Positions 27,422 through 36,993 are shown, counted from the first letter of the stretch. The stretch is DNA of 64,000 nt from Nitrobacter sp. Nb-311A (GCF_000152905.1 NZ_CH672418.1:1-64000), one strand, 5' to 3'. Numbers and translations are program-made. The notes: generated by a model not told the origin, from the letters alone.

Positions 27422-28963
27422 CTATGGCCCTCTTGCCGGATCGGTGTGGAAGCCGACGCCGACCGCACCCTTGCGGATCGGATAGTTGTGCGAGACCGGG
27501 TCGAGCTGCGGGAACAGGGCGTCAACCGCCGTCTCACGCTCCATCGGCGGAACCACGAAGCGCTCCTCGAAGGTCGGCATCGATGTCAGCCGCCAGATCG
27601 CCTCGACTTCCGCCGCGGTGGTCTTGCCTTCGGACAGCGCCCGCTGCACCTCCTCGTCCGGAATGTCCTTGACCTTCCTCGAACGCATGTAGACGCGCAC
27701 CGCAACCAGCTTCTTGTAGACGTCGCGGATGATCTCCTCATTACCGCCCGCCAACAGGCTCGCCATATAGCGAAGCGGAATACGCGACCGCTCGAGCGAA
27801 CTCATCAACGGTCCCAGCCGCGATTCATTGGCTATGTTGTCATAGACCCCGTTCTCCACCTTGGCCAGAACCGGCCCCAGCGGCGGCACATAGAACAGCA
27901 TCGGCAGCGTGCGGAACTCCGGATGCAACGGCAGCGCGATGCCCCATTTCTTCACGAACTGGAAAACCGGAGACTTCTGCGCAGCCTCGATCTTCGCATC
28001 TGGAATCCCGTTCGCCCTCGCGGCGGCGATGATCTCCGGATCAAACGGATCCTTGATGATGTTGCGCTGAGCCATCACCAGCTGGTCCTGCGGCGACTTC
28101 GCGGTCTCCTCGATCGCATCCGCATCGTAAAGCACGAGGCCGATATACCGGATGCGTCCGACGCAGGAGTGGAAGCACGCCGGCGGCTGGCCGCTCTCCA
28201 GACGCGGATAGCACAGGATGCACTTCTCGGCCTTGCCGGTCGACCAGTTGAAGTAGGTCTTCTTGTAGGGGCAGCCGGAAACGCACATGCGCCAGGCGCG
28301 GCAGCGTTCCTGGCTCACCAGCACAACGCCGTCCTCACCGCGCTTGTAGAGCGCGCCCTGCGGACACGCCGCAACGCATCCCGGATTGAGGCAATGGTTG
28401 CAGATGCGCGGCAGATAGAAAAACACCGTGCTGTTGATCTCGTTGATCTGGCGCATCTCCTCGTCGGAAGCGCCGTCGAAGTTCGGGTCGTTGTTGGCGT
28501 AAACCTGCGAACCGCCGAGGTCGTCGTCCCAGTTCGGACCCGCCTCGATCGTGTCCATGTACTTGCCGGTCACCATCGAGATCGCCCGCGCAGTCGGCTG
28601 CTCGTCGGCCAGCGGCGCATTGATCAGGTTCTGGTAGTCGTAGGTCCAGGGCTCGAAATAATCGTCGAGCGTCGGCAGATAGGGGTTGTAGAAAATGTTC
28701 GTCAGCGTGCCCCACTTGCCCTGCAGCCGCAGCCGCAGGCTCTTCTGCCGCTGACCGTCAACCACCCAGCCGCCACGATACTTGGTCTGGTCTTCCCAAC
28801 GTGTCGGGTAACCCGTACCCGGCTTGGTCTCCACGTTGTTCCAGTACATGTACTCGGTGCCCTTGCGATCGGTCCAGATGTTCTTGCACGCGATGCTGCA
28901 GGTGTGGCAACCGATGCACTTGTCCAGGTGAAAGACCATCGAAACTTGAGCTCGGATGTCCAT
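27422..28963 (-). CDS. nxrB: Nitrite oxidoreductase / nitrate reductase beta subunit (NxrB, Nitrobacter type)
   Basis: 513 aa iron-sulfur electron-transfer subunit of the NarH/NxrB family. It carries four Cys groups: C16/19/22/26, C188/191/196/200, C221/227/231 with Trp224 where a fourth Cys would be (as in NarH, giving a 3Fe-4S cluster), and C248/251/263/267. Sequence and length agree with the Nitrobacter enzyme as I remember it. NxrB moves electrons from the molybdenum subunit NxrA toward the chain during nitrite oxidation. Unusual here: no nxrA, nxrX, narJ or narI stands beside it; the gene is single, with AAGGAG eight bases before the ATG. Intact reading frame suggests it is still used, perhaps as a spare beta subunit. 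Confidence 0.95.
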   Translation of the reverse strand: MDIRAQVSMVFHLDKCIGCHTCSIACKNIWTDRKGTEYMYWNNVETKPGTGYPTRWEDQTKYRGGWVVDGQRQKSLRLRLQGKWGTLTNIFYNPYLPTLDDYFEPWTYDYQNLINAPLADEQPTARAISMVTGKYMDTIEAGPNWDDDLGGSQVYANNDPNFDGASDEEMRQINEINSTVFFYLPRICNHCLNPGCVAACPQGALYKRGEDGVVLVSQERCRAWRMCVSGCPYKKTYFNWSTGKAEKCILCYPRLESGQPPACFHSCVGRIRYIGLVLYDADAIEETAKSPQDQLVMAQRNIIKDPFDPEIIAAARANGIPDAKIEAAQKSPVFQFVKKWGIALPLHPEFRTLPMLFYVPPLGPVLAKVENGVYDNIANESRLGPLMSSLERSRIPLRYMASLLAGGNEEIIRDVYKKLVAVRVYMRSRKVKDIPDEEVQRALSEGKTTAAEVEAIWRLTSMPTFEERFVVPPMERETAVDALFPQLDPVSHNYPIRKGAVGVGFHTDPARGP

Positions 28964-29284
28964 GTGTATACTCCTTCGTTCCTATGGCTCGTTCTTATCG
29001 TTCCCTCTTGTTATCGTTCGAGCTTGGCGGCCTGGGATCGTGCTTGTGGTTTCATGCTTGTGCTTGCGCGGTTCTCGTCTTTATCAATGCTCACGCGGCG
29101 CATCTCGCTGAGATGCGCCACAATACCCCCGTCCCCGGCTCCGCGGGTTTGCTTTTGGTAGTTGGTGCAGCTTGGACGACGATCGCCTCGCTGCGGTTCC
29201 TGCGATTTCTTGCTGCAATGTCTTCGGGGCGCAGGTTTACCCCGAAGAATTATAGTCGCGCCTCAGTCCACGTCTTGACGCGAA
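28964..29284. other. Intergenic region upstream of nxrB (321 bp)
   Basis: No gene seen. It should hold the nxrB promoter on the minus strand. Two inverted repeats are present: a perfect 10-bp pair at 29097-29119, and an 8-bp pair CTTCGGGG/CCCCGAAG at about 29222-29247, close behind the stop of the next minus-strand gene. Confidence 0.6.
29097..29119. promoter_or_regulatory. Perfect inverted repeat upstream of nxrB
   Basis: GGCGCATCTC (29097-29106), a three-base spacer, then GAGATGCGCC (29110-29119). It is about 135 bp upstream of the nxrB start codon. It could be an operator for a dimeric regulator or an RNA hairpin in a long leader; the sequence alone does not decide. Confidence 0.45.
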
Positions 29285-30058
29285 TTAGGCCGAAGGCAAC
29301 TCGGCAGCCGATCTGACTTCGGTCTTTTTGTCCGACATCTGATCCGCGATTTTTTGCCGTGGCGTCACCACGGGCATGCCGGTACGGAGGCCCGCGTCGG
29401 GTAATGCACCCTCAAGATCAGGCTTGCGAGCAGTCATGCGCCGGAAGGCTTGCGCCAGTCCGACCTGGAGACTGATAGCCGCGCTGCGGAAAGCGTCCCA
29501 TAACGTCGCCATGCCCTGGTTCGGTACCAGGAACGACGCTACTCCGGACTCCGGCAATGTCCGGTTCAAAACGAGGCGTGAGGCATGCGAAGGGACAGCA
29601 GGTTTGGCGTGAGCATGCTCATGGTCGTTGTCATTGCGCGGCAAGACGGCCGGCAATTGTAGAACCGTAGCGGTTTGACCCTCAATCAGGCGGTTGATCT
29701 TTACAACCTGCCCGTTCGGGAATTCCAAAGCGTCATGTTGAACGTACGGATCATCGAGGTCCACCTGCCGAAAACTGGCGACCTTATATTTCACTTGGGC
29801 GCTGCCAAAAATTCGCACGCCAAAAATTTTGGGACTGAAGGTGCGATCATGTTGAACGGCGGCATCAAAGGCGAGTTCCGTTCCCGGAAGCAGGCAGACC
29901 GCCACCTGGGGCGTGTCGTCATGAACGACAAGTTTGGTTCCAAGTTCGCCAACGGCGGCAAAGCCACGCGCCTTCGATCGCGCAAGCTCCATCGTAACCA
30001 GTTTGTCGGCTACCCTGGCGGGGCGCGAGGAGACGTGATGCAGGCTGTAATCGCACAT
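29285..30058 (-). CDS. Conserved-looking hypothetical protein, 257 aa
   Basis: I do not recognise a domain. The N-terminal 140 residues look like a compact beta-rich domain (KLVVHDDTPQVAVCLLPGTEL, KVASFRQVDLDD), followed by a His-rich linker (NDNDHEHAHAKP) and a C-terminal segment of about 110 residues with little structure visible. GAGGAG precedes the ATG at 30058. It is the next gene upstream of nxrB on the same strand, separated by 321 bp. Confidence 0.8.
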   Translation of the reverse strand: MCDYSLHHVSSRPARVADKLVTMELARSKARGFAAVGELGTKLVVHDDTPQVAVCLLPGTELAFDAAVQHDRTFSPKIFGVRIFGSAQVKYKVASFRQVDLDDPYVQHDALEFPNGQVVKINRLIEGQTATVLQLPAVLPRNDNDHEHAHAKPAVPSHASRLVLNRTLPESGVASFLVPNQGMATLWDAFRSAAISLQVGLAQAFRRMTARKPDLEGALPDAGLRTGMPVVTPRQKIADQMSDKKTEVRSAAELPSA

Positions 30059-30702
30059 GAAAGGCTCCTCAAATTCGCATCACACATTTGCGGCCTTAAC
30101 ATCAAAGTGCACACTTAGTTCCTGAAGTCTCTCGCCTTCCCGCCGTTAATACCAATCAATTTTCCGGCATGGACCTCACAAGTTACCCCTGATGCAGATC
30201 GATCGGGCGTAACGGATTTTACGATCTGGATATAATGCGGCTTGCCGCTGTGAACGGACCTATCGCTGAGTGGGACTGATGCCGGGGAACCGACCGCGGA
30301 TCCAGGTCGCAGCGCGTGTTTCGTCGCGTTCCTATTTGAAGACAGCTCCGCCGATGACGAGTTCAGCTCCGCTGCCATCCTCAGCACTCGTGTCCAGTCC
30401 CGACACCGCACCAGGATTAAACACCCAGAATCTTTCACCGTTTCCGTGAAGCGGTGAAAGACTCTGGCGCAGCGCAAAAGATGGAACGGGGAGAAGCGTT
30501 CCTCGGAGATTTGTCCGCGCGTCACGAGACTCGGGCACGAACAACAGCGCCCAAACGCGGCAAGCATTTGAGCAATGCAGGGTAGCGCATTACATTGAAG
30601 CCGATTGTGAAGATCGCTCCGAAGATCGCCCGGATGTGCTGAATGAAAACGCCGGCCCGGCGCGCTCAAGCGGAGACGATCCGTTCAGCGGACGATCAAG
30701 GG
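30059..30702. other. Region without a convincing gene (644 bp)
   Basis: Frames here show no recognisable protein. It contains a palindromic repeat at about 30437-30467 that shares a 20-base core with the repeat after the TonB receptor gene (61141-61165). Possible relic DNA. Confidence 0.5.
30437..30475. repeat. Palindromic repeat (CTTTCACCG ... CGGTGAAAG)
   Basis: Inverted arms CTTTCACCG and CGGTGAAAG flank TTTCCGTGAAG. The same core on the other strand occurs at 61144-61165, downstream of the TonB receptor gene. I count it as a member of the dispersed repeat family of this window. Confidence 0.75.
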
Positions 30703-30945
30703 TTACAGCTGTTCCGCCACCTGGGTCAGCAGCTTCTTGGCTTCTGCACGCGCCAGCTTTTCATACTGGAGAAAGTTGGTTCTTTCGCCGTTATCGAGAA
30801 GAACCTCGAGGTGCAAGGTCTGTCTGATGTCGGTTTCTTTATCCACGACCTCGATTAACAGTCTGCCCCACAGCTTCCCGAAAGGGGCGTGATCGTCCAA
30901 GGCAAACTTCGTGTCGTCCAGCTTGATCGGCATCCCAGTCCTCAT
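30703..30945 (-). CDS. Small hypothetical protein, 80 aa
   Basis: Acidic-basic mixed small protein, MRTGMPIKLDD at the start and AEAKKLLTQVAEQ at the end, not recognised. The ATG at 30945 is chosen; a TTG at 30963 and an ATG at 30933 are alternatives. Amino-acid composition looks like a real folded protein, but nothing in the context points to a role. Confidence 0.55.
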   Translation of the reverse strand: MRTGMPIKLDDTKFALDDHAPFGKLWGRLLIEVVDKETDIRQTLHLEVLLDNGERTNFLQYEKLARAEAKKLLTQVAEQL

Positions 30946-30963
30946 TTTGATTTGAAGGCTCAA

Positions 30964-31387
30964 ACAATAAGTCTCGAGGACACTCCGAATAGCTCGGTAC
31001 AGTGCCGTGATGCAACTGGGGAATCCGGGTTGCGAGGATAGCTTGAATATGCGATGGGCAGGATAGTCCGTCCTGCCGCCGTGTTAGGGTGCGCCTTGAC
31101 GTGGCTTTAAGCGCTCGCGCCTGCGTGATGACATGTAAGACCGGCTTGCAATGAACCGGCGGAAGCTGCACGCCCAAACACAGGGTTGCCGCCGCAGTCA
31201 GCGGACCGGCTTGATCGCAGGCGGGCCCATATCCAGATCGAATGCAACCGTGCATGGCAGCTGATACCCCGAATCCGAAAGTCCGACGGAAGGCGCTACG
31301 CCGTGAAGCGAGTTTCGGATTCGATAAGGATGGTGTCCCGGAGAGAATTTCAGAACGATACCGGCCGCAACAGGGAGAAGGACGGAT
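30964..31387. other. Intergenic region between small hypothetical gene and msrA (424 bp)
   Basis: No supported gene. A short minus-strand frame (31198-31401) would overlap the msrA start and has no recognised relative, so it is not annotated. The promoter of msrA should lie in the last 100 bases. Confidence 0.45.
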
Positions 31388-31930
31388 ATGACGGTTTCCA
31401 CGGAACGTGCGGTTCTTGCCGGCGGCTGCTTCTGGGGTATGCAGGCCTTGTTGCGCCGGCATCCCGGCGTGATTTCGACCCGGGTCGGCTACACCGGCGG
31501 CGACGTGCCGAATGCCACGTATCGCAACCACGGCGATCATGCCGAGGCCATCGAAATCAACTTCGATCCGAAAGTGACCAGCTACCGGCAACTGCTGGAG
31601 TTCTTTTTCCAGATTCATGATCCAACCACGGAGGACCGTCAGGGTTACGATCAGGGCGTAAGCTACCGTTCGGCGATCTTCTACACGAGCGACGAGCAGA
31701 AGCGGATTGCCGAGGAAACCATCGCCGATGTCGATGCGTCCGGTCTTTGGCCTGGCTATGTTGTCACCGAGGTTGAGCCGGCTGGGCCGTTCTGGGAAGC
31801 CGAGCCCGAGCATCAGGATTATCTGGAACGGTTTCCGAACGGATATACGTGTCACTTCGTCCGGCCGAACTGGAAGCTGCCGCGCAAGCAGGAGGCCGGT
31901 CAGGCCACGACGGACAGCGGCGTGCGTTGA
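31388..31930 (+). CDS. msrA: Peptide methionine (S)-S-oxide reductase
   Basis: 180 aa MsrA. The catalytic motif GGCFWG places the active Cys at residue 14; RVGYTGG, the HAEAI segment and the [10 protein letters not shown] block are all present as in the family. It repairs oxidised methionine with thioredoxin as reductant. A GGGAGAAGG sequence lies about six bases before the ATG at 31388. No MsrB is nearby. Confidence 0.96.
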   Translation: MTVSTERAVLAGGCFWGMQALLRRHPGVISTRVGYTGGDVPNATYRNHGDHAEAIEINFDPKVTSYRQLLEFFFQIHDPTTEDRQGYDQGVSYRSAIFYTSDEQKRIAEETIADVDASGLWPGYVVTEVEPAGPFWEAEPEHQDYLERFPNGYTCHFVRPNWKLPRKQEAGQATTDSGVR

Positions 31931-32010
31931 GGATGGCGGAAATTCCCAAATCTGCTCGGAGAGCCGCCCGGTTGCAGAACTTCGGGTAAAAGAACCTTGG
32001 TCTGACGGTC

Positions 32011-32694
32011 TCAGGGGCGGCCGGTAGAGCCGGTCGAACGCTCGGCGGTGCCGTCCAACTTTGCCAGCCGTTCGGCCTCGGCGAGATCGTCGGTCGTGTT
32101 GATATTGAAGAACGGATCGAACGGTGCGGTCGGCCATGACACTGCGGCAAGCCGGTAGCGCGCGGTCCAGCGATCGACTTTTCTGATGCCTTCCGCCGTC
32201 AGCGCCTGGCGTAGTTCGTCGCGCAGCGTCACGTTCCACAGTCCGATCACCGGATGCGTCCGCTCTCCCGAAACGGCGACTGCAAGCTCGGAATCCTGTT
32301 GGTTCCGCGCGTCATGCAACCGAGCCACCAGATCGCGCGGCAGGAACGGGCAATCGCCCGGGGCGCTCACGATCCATTGAATGCCCGATCGCTGCTGCGC
32401 CGCCCAGTCGAGAGCGGCGAGGATTCCGGCGAGCGGCCCAGGAAAATCCGCCACGCTATCGGCGACCACCGGCAGACCGAACGCCGCAAACCGCGCCGGA
32501 TCGCCATTGGCGTTGAGGACGAGACCGCGGCATTGGGGGACCAGGCGCGCGATGACGCGGTTCAGGATGGTCTGCCCGCCGATCTCGCGCATCGGCTTGT
32601 CGCCGCCCCCGATGCGCCGTGCAAGCCCCCCGGCGAGAATGACCGCGGGAGTTGGCGGATATTCTGAAGGGAAGGCTGCATCGATACGGGTCAT
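32011..32694 (-). CDS. mobA: Molybdenum cofactor guanylyltransferase
   Basis: 227 aa from the ATG at 32694; a GTG at 32703 is also possible. The nucleotide-binding motif [16 protein letters not shown] and the APGDCPFLP metal site identify MobA, which adds GMP to molybdopterin to give the bis-MGD cofactor. That cofactor is needed by nitrate reductase/nitrite oxidoreductase-type enzymes such as NxrA, so its place 4 kb from nxrB may be meaningful, though no mobB or moe gene accompanies it here. Convergent to msrA. Confidence 0.94.
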   Translation of the reverse strand: MTRIDAAFPSEYPPTPAVILAGGLARRIGGGDKPMREIGGQTILNRVIARLVPQCRGLVLNANGDPARFAAFGLPVVADSVADFPGPLAGILAALDWAAQQRSGIQWIVSAPGDCPFLPRDLVARLHDARNQQDSELAVAVSGERTHPVIGLWNVTLRDELRQALTAEGIRKVDRWTARYRLAAVSWPTAPFDPFFNINTTDDLAEAERLAKLDGTAERSTGSTGRP

Positions 32695-32823
32695 GGGACC
32701 CACAACAATAGGACGTGATCAGCCGGAAAACATCCCCCGAACCGGGTCAGGATTGGAGCCAATGTAAGATAAAGGCGCCGTCCGCCGGTTGACGGTCCAA
32801 TCGGGATTCGCCATGTTTGCCCC

Positions 32824-33117
32824 ATGCTGATATCGAAACTCGATCTGACCGGGTTGAAGTGCCCGATGCCGGCGCTCAAGACCCGTAAGGCCTTGAAATC
32901 GTTGACGCCTGGCGAGCGGCTAGAGGTGCACTGCACCGACCCGCTCTCGGTGATCGATATTCCCAACCTGATCCGGGAGACCGGCGATTCCGTGGAAATC
33001 ACCGAACGCGCGGAGCGGCGGATCGTTTTCCTCATCAAAAAAGCGGGAGCGTCCTCCTCGCTGGAGGACCGCTTCGGATCGTTGTCGCTGCGGTCCTTGT
33101 GTCCCTATACGAAGTGA
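32824..33117 (+). CDS. TusA-family sulfur carrier protein
   Basis: 97 aa, one SirA/TusA/YedF domain with the signature LTGLKCPMPALKTRKAL (active Cys in CPMP, near residue 13). TusA proteins carry persulfide sulfur to tRNA thiolation or molybdenum cofactor synthesis. The protein is slightly long, with about 20 extra residues at the end. It stands divergent from mobA, 129 bp away, and convergent with hemE. A role in molybdenum cofactor sulfuration would suit the neighbour, but is not shown. Confidence 0.9.
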   Translation: MLISKLDLTGLKCPMPALKTRKALKSLTPGERLEVHCTDPLSVIDIPNLIRETGDSVEITERAERRIVFLIKKAGASSSLEDRFGSLSLRSLCPYTK

Positions 33118-33131
33118 GGCTACCGGAGCCT

Positions 33132-34250
33132 CTATTGGCGTAAGCCGTTACCGCGCACCCGGCGAATCATCTGTTCGACATGCGGGATCGGGGTTTCCGG
33201 TTGAATACCGTGGCCGAGGTTGAAGATCAGCCGGCCAGCGGCAAAATTCGTCAGCACGTCGTCAACCGCCCGATCAAGCGCCGCACCGCCGGCGATCAGT
33301 GCCAGCGGATCGAGATTGCCCTGCACGGCCACCCGGTTCTGCACCTTGTCCCGGATCAGGGACGGTTCGGCGGCCCAGTCGATGCTGACGGCATCGACGC
33401 CGGTCGCTTCGATATAGGAGGGCAGCAGGGCGCCCGCGCCGCGGGGGAATCCAATGATTTTGGCGTCCGGAACTTGCCTGCGCACGCCCGCGACAATGCG
33501 TTTGGTCGGCTCAATTGACCACTGCTCGAATTCGCGTGGCGGCAGCACCCCCGCCCAGGTGTCGAAAATTTGCAGCGCATCCGCGCCCGCCTGGAGCTGG
33601 CCGAGCAGATAGCGGATCGAGTTGTCGACGATGGCGTCGATGACCTTTGCGAAGGCGTCGGGGTGGCGATAGGCCATCATCCGTGCCGGCGCCTGATCGG
33701 GCGTGCCTTGTCCGGCGATCATGTAGGTGGCGACCGTCCATGGCGCACCGCAGAACCCGATCAATGCCGTTTTGGAATCGAGTTCGCGCTTGACGCGGCG
33801 CAGGGCCTCGAACACCGGCTCAAGCTTCGTCATGTCGGCTTCGCTTGAAAGCGCGGCTATCTTGTCCGGCGTATCCAGCGGATCGAGCCGCGGACCTTCC
33901 CCGGCTTCGAAGCGCACCGTGCGCCCGAGAGCGTAGGGAATGACGAGAATGTCGGAGAAGATGATCGCTGCGTCGAACGCGAAGCGGCGGACCGGTTGCA
34001 ACGTCACCTCGGCGGCGAATTCCGGCGTGAAGCAGAGATCGAGAAAGCCGCCGGCTTTGGCGCGCAACTCGCGATATTCCGGCAGATAGCGGCCCGCTTG
34101 CCGCATCATCCAGATCGGTGGTACGGCCTGGCGACGGCCTGAAAGAACCTCGAGAAATGGCTTGTTCGTTGGATCCTGGACCAAGGCGTATTCCGTAATG
34201 TGGCTGTGGTTTCTCAAGGTCTGATACACGACCGGCAGGGTCTTGGCCAC
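33132..34250 (-). CDS. hemE: Uroporphyrinogen decarboxylase
   Basis: 372 aa. The family signature [18 protein letters not shown], the [13 protein letters not shown] stretch and FNLGHGI near the end identify HemE, which removes four acetate carboxyls from uroporphyrinogen III in haem synthesis. The protein begins about 30 residues earlier than most HemE proteins ([11 protein letters not shown] is the usual start zone), so the true start may be internal; no clear ribosome site decides it. Confidence 0.96.
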   Translation of the reverse strand: MAKTLPVVYQTLRNHSHITEYALVQDPTNKPFLEVLSGRRQAVPPIWMMRQAGRYLPEYRELRAKAGGFLDLCFTPEFAAEVTLQPVRRFAFDAAIIFSDILVIPYALGRTVRFEAGEGPRLDPLDTPDKIAALSSEADMTKLEPVFEALRRVKRELDSKTALIGFCGAPWTVATYMIAGQGTPDQAPARMMAYRHPDAFAKVIDAIVDNSIRYLLGQLQAGADALQIFDTWAGVLPPREFEQWSIEPTKRIVAGVRRQVPDAKIIGFPRGAGALLPSYIEATGVDAVSIDWAAEPSLIRDKVQNRVAVQGNLDPLALIAGGAALDRAVDDVLTNFAAGRLIFNLGHGIQPETPIPHVEQMIRRVRGNGLRQ

Positions 34251-34295
34251 GGCATCGGCAGCCCCCGCCGCCGTTCAGCGTGAGGGGCTGCGAAC

Positions 34296-34340
34296 CAGAG
34301 CATTTTTCGCTTCTGATTGAATCAGAAGCGAAGCTCTGGA
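34296..34340. repeat. Palindromic dispersed repeat between wrbA and hemE
   Basis: Outer arms CCAGAGC/GCTCTGG and inner perfect 13-bp arms (34306-34318 with 34320-34332, TTCGCTTCTGATT). A related sequence is inside the larger element at 42570-42605 (CCGCTTCTGATAGAATCA). Could act as a hairpin terminator for wrbA on the minus strand, though no T tract follows. Confidence 0.8.
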
Positions 34341-34348
34341 TTGTTGTT

Positions 34349-34948
34349 TCAGCCATGCAGTTTCGCCGCCGTCTCCGCAATCATCCTGCCTTGATAACGC
34401 GCGCCTGCGAGTTCGTTCGCGCTCGGCTGGCGGCTGCCATCGCCATTGGCGATGGTGGTCGCGCCATAGGGTGCTCCACCGGTGACCTCCTTCACGCCGG
34501 TCTGGCCGGCGAAGCCGTAGTTCAGGCCGACGATCGTCATGCCGAAATGTAGCAGGTTGGTGATGATCGAGAACAGCGTTGTTTCCTGGCCGCCGTGCTG
34601 GGTCGCGCTCGATGAAAAGGCGCCGCCGACCTTGCCGTGCAACGCGCCCCTGGCCCACAGGCCGCCCGCCTGATCGAGGAAACTCGCCATCTGCGACGAC
34701 ATCCGTCCGAACCGCGTGCCGGTGCCGACGACGATCGCGTCATAGTTGGCGAGGTCATCGACTTTCGCCAGCGGCGCGGCCTGGTCGAGCTTGAAGTGTT
34801 TCGCCTTGGCAACCGCTTCGGGCACGAGTTCGGGCACCCGCTTGACGTCGACCGTGGCTCCGGCTTCCCGAGCGCCGTCCGCGACGGCGTTCGCCATCGC
34901 CTCGATATGCCCGTAGGCGGAATAATAGAGAACGAGAACCTTTGCCAT
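34349..34948 (-). CDS. wrbA: NAD(P)H:quinone oxidoreductase
   Basis: 199 aa flavodoxin-like protein. FMN phosphate site [10 protein letters not shown], the [11 protein letters not shown] stretch, [13 protein letters not shown] and [11 protein letters not shown] are the usual WrbA features, at the usual length. It catalyses two-electron reduction of quinones and limits redox cycling. The gene has its own ribosome site and lies between the pirin remnant and hemE on the same strand. Confidence 0.95.
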   Translation of the reverse strand: MAKVLVLYYSAYGHIEAMANAVADGAREAGATVDVKRVPELVPEAVAKAKHFKLDQAAPLAKVDDLANYDAIVVGTGTRFGRMSSQMASFLDQAGGLWARGALHGKVGGAFSSSATQHGGQETTLFSIITNLLHFGMTIVGLNYGFAGQTGVKEVTGGAPYGATTIANGDGSRQPSANELAGARYQGRMIAETAAKLHG

Positions 34949-35023
34949 TTTTGGCCTCCGCTTTTGAGGGAAGATGCGCGGCGGTCAGGCCGCGCATCGC
35001 GTTTGCTGTGTTGGGTGGACGGC

Positions 35024-35359
35024 TTACGCCGCGTCGACCAGCACCACTTCGGAATCCTCCAGCGCGGTGATGCTCACCGTCGCCTCGTCACGAATGGCCG
35101 CGCCGTCGCGGGCGTTGACGCGCACGCCGTTGACTTCGACCGCGCCCACAGCGGGGACGAGATACAGGTTGCGCGTTTTGCTCGCCGCGTAGCTTGCGCT
35201 CTCGCCGGCTTTCAGCGTGGTGGCGAGCACGCGCGCATCGGCGCGGATCGGCAGCGCGTCGCTGTCGGTCTCAAATCCGCTGGCGAGCGTGACCAGCCTG
35301 CCTGGGCGATCCCCTTTCGGAAACGGGTGAAGTGTGTCTCGTCGCGCGACAAAGTCACG
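35024..35359 (-). pseudogene. 5'-truncated pirin-family gene remnant
   Basis: The open stretch codes for about 110 residues that match the C-terminal third of pirin (YhaK-like) proteins: FPKGDRPGRLVTLASG, ADARVLATTLKAGE and AVEVNGVRV. The N-terminal cupin with its metal ligands is absent, and an in-frame stop lies just upstream (35360-35362). Only a GTG at 35230 could start it. I see no match for the missing part between here and the next gene, so the gene was cut, not frameshifted. Confidence 0.78.
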
Positions 35360-35450
35360 CTACCCCCCTTTTATTGCCTGAAACGAACCTTTCTGTCGCC
35401 TCAAAGGTTTGAGGAGGTATCGGCGTGTGACGCATTTGACGAGGTGACAC

Positions 35451-35750
35451 ATGCTCAAGCACGGAGTTGTCCTGTTTTCCGGAATTCTCGCGGGGTGCAT
35501 CGCAGCAGGCGCGCACGCGGAAGAATATCGCGGCACGTTCGCCCAAAGGATGGCCTGTACGCCTGATGTCTTCAGGTTATGCGGAAGCGAAATTCCGGAC
35601 GTCGGCCGTATCGTTACCTGCCTGCGGCAGAATCAGACTCAGCTCGGCGGGCCGTGTCGCGCGGTGTTCGAGTCCAACGCCCAAGCGGCCGGCGATGACA
35701 TCGCGGCAAGGTCAAACGGAGAAGCGGTGAAGGCAGGCGGTGACCAATAG
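35451..35750 (+). CDS. Small secreted cysteine-containing protein, 99 aa
   Basis: Signal peptide (about residues 1-23, ending AHAEE) followed by a short domain with four Cys: MACTPDVFRLC, RIVTCL and GGPCRAVF. This pattern recurs in small periplasmic proteins of Bradyrhizobium relatives, as far as I remember, with no known function. GAGG lies seven bases before the ATG. It probably forms two disulfides in the periplasm. Confidence 0.85.
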   Translation: MLKHGVVLFSGILAGCIAAGAHAEEYRGTFAQRMACTPDVFRLCGSEIPDVGRIVTCLRQNQTQLGGPCRAVFESNAQAAGDDIAARSNGEAVKAGGDQ

Positions 35751-35778
35751 TCGCCGGTTGAGCCGACAGACGCCGCTC

Positions 35779-36993
35779 TCAGGCCACGGGAACGAAGGCC
35801 GGACGTTGACGGCTGCTGCTTGCGAATTTCCGGGTTGTCATCGGCTTGCCGAATAGAAACCCCTGGATGAAATCGACGCCGATGCCATGCATCGCGAGGA
35901 AATCGTCGCGGGTCTCGACGCCCTCAGCTACCGTTTTGACGCCGTGGCTCTTGGCCAGATTGACGATCTGGCGGCAGACCGACCGCTTGAGGCGCGCGGA
36001 CGAGCTACCGTCCACGAATTTACGATCGAGCTTGATCTCGGCGAATGGAAATTTATTCAGCGCGGCCAGTGCCGGCCATTCCGTGCCCACATCATCAATG
36101 GACAGGCCGATATTGTGGAATCGCAGCCGATGCGCAGCTTCAACCGCAAGCGGTAGATTCTGCACGACTTCGCTGCCGTCGACCTCCACGGTCAAGCCAT
36201 CGAAGGCTGGATGATTCGGGAGCTGCAAGCGCAGGTCCTCGACGGCATTGGAGTCCGTGAAGAAGGCAAGCGGCAGATTGATGGAGATGTGAATGCTGCC
36301 CGACTTGGCAACGAGATAGCGCCAGTCCTGGAAAACCCGGCCGATGACGAAGTCCGACAGGGCGCGAAAATGAGGATCATCTTCATCGGGAATGAAGTGG
36401 GCCGGCGGGACGATTCCCCAGTTCGGGTGGCGCATTCGAATCAATGCTTCGGCGCCGCCCAGCGAAAGGCTTCGCGCGTTGATTTTCGGTTGATACCAGA
36501 GTTCGAGCCATCCAGCGCCGAGCGCTTCGGCTACGTCGACCGGCGGCGATGGAGGTTCGGCCGGCACCAGTTCGGCGACGCGCGCGTGCAAATCCCTGTC
36601 GCTGAAGGGCGTCGGCAACACCTGCAACAAGTCGAGCGCCAGATTTTCCCCAAGCTCCCGGGCGGCCTTGACGGCCGGCGTATCCGGCCGTCCGATCAGC
36701 AGCACCTTTGCGGCGCAGGCCCGTACCGCCAGCAGATTCAAGATGTCCGAAACCGACAGGCCGTTCATCGAGAAGCTGATGACAATGATGTCGGGGAAAT
36801 CGGAACGCAACGAAGCATCAAGGTCGTCCAGCATTGCGCAAGCATGCGGAATGAAACCCTGTTCTTCGAGCGCTTCGCAGAGCAATGATCGTACGTGATA
36901 CTTGCTTTCGACAATGCAGGCGCGGGGTTTCATCCTTCGCTTGCCGAAAGGCGCTTCCGCGGTTCGGGCGTCCGGCTTGGCTATATCCGTCAT
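35779..36993 (-). CDS. EAL-domain protein with degenerate receiver
   Basis: 404 aa from the ATG at 36993 with GAGGAC in front. Residues 20-140 look like a receiver (ACIVESKYHV, VLPTPFSDRDL), but the site of the phosphoacceptor Asp reads ISFSMNG, so no phosphorylation is expected. The EAL domain follows: GGAEALIRM, SINLP, VEVDGSE where ExTE is usual, SIDDVG for DDFG, IKLDRKF, AEGVET and IQGFLFGKP. Most metal ligands and the general-base residue remain, so it may hydrolyse c-di-GMP; the altered ExTE site makes that uncertain. A GGDEF domain is absent. Confidence 0.88.
   Translation of the reverse strand: MTDIAKPDARTAEAPFGKRRMKPRACIVESKYHVRSLLCEALEEQGFIPHACAMLDDLDASLRSDFPDIIVISFSMNGLSVSDILNLLAVRACAAKVLLIGRPDTPAVKAARELGENLALDLLQVLPTPFSDRDLHARVAELVPAEPPSPPVDVAEALGAGWLELWYQPKINARSLSLGGAEALIRMRHPNWGIVPPAHFIPDEDDPHFRALSDFVIGRVFQDWRYLVAKSGSIHISINLPLAFFTDSNAVEDLRLQLPNHPAFDGLTVEVDGSEVVQNLPLAVEAAHRLRFHNIGLSIDDVGTEWPALAALNKFPFAEIKLDRKFVDGSSSARLKRSVCRQIVNLAKSHGVKTVAEGVETRDDFLAMHGIGVDFIQGFLFGKPMTTRKFASSSRQRPAFVPVA

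Noticed and set aside
27446-29161. Long plus-strand frame opposite nxrB
   Set aside because: It is the Arg/Ala-rich shadow of nxrB, which is clearly the gene.
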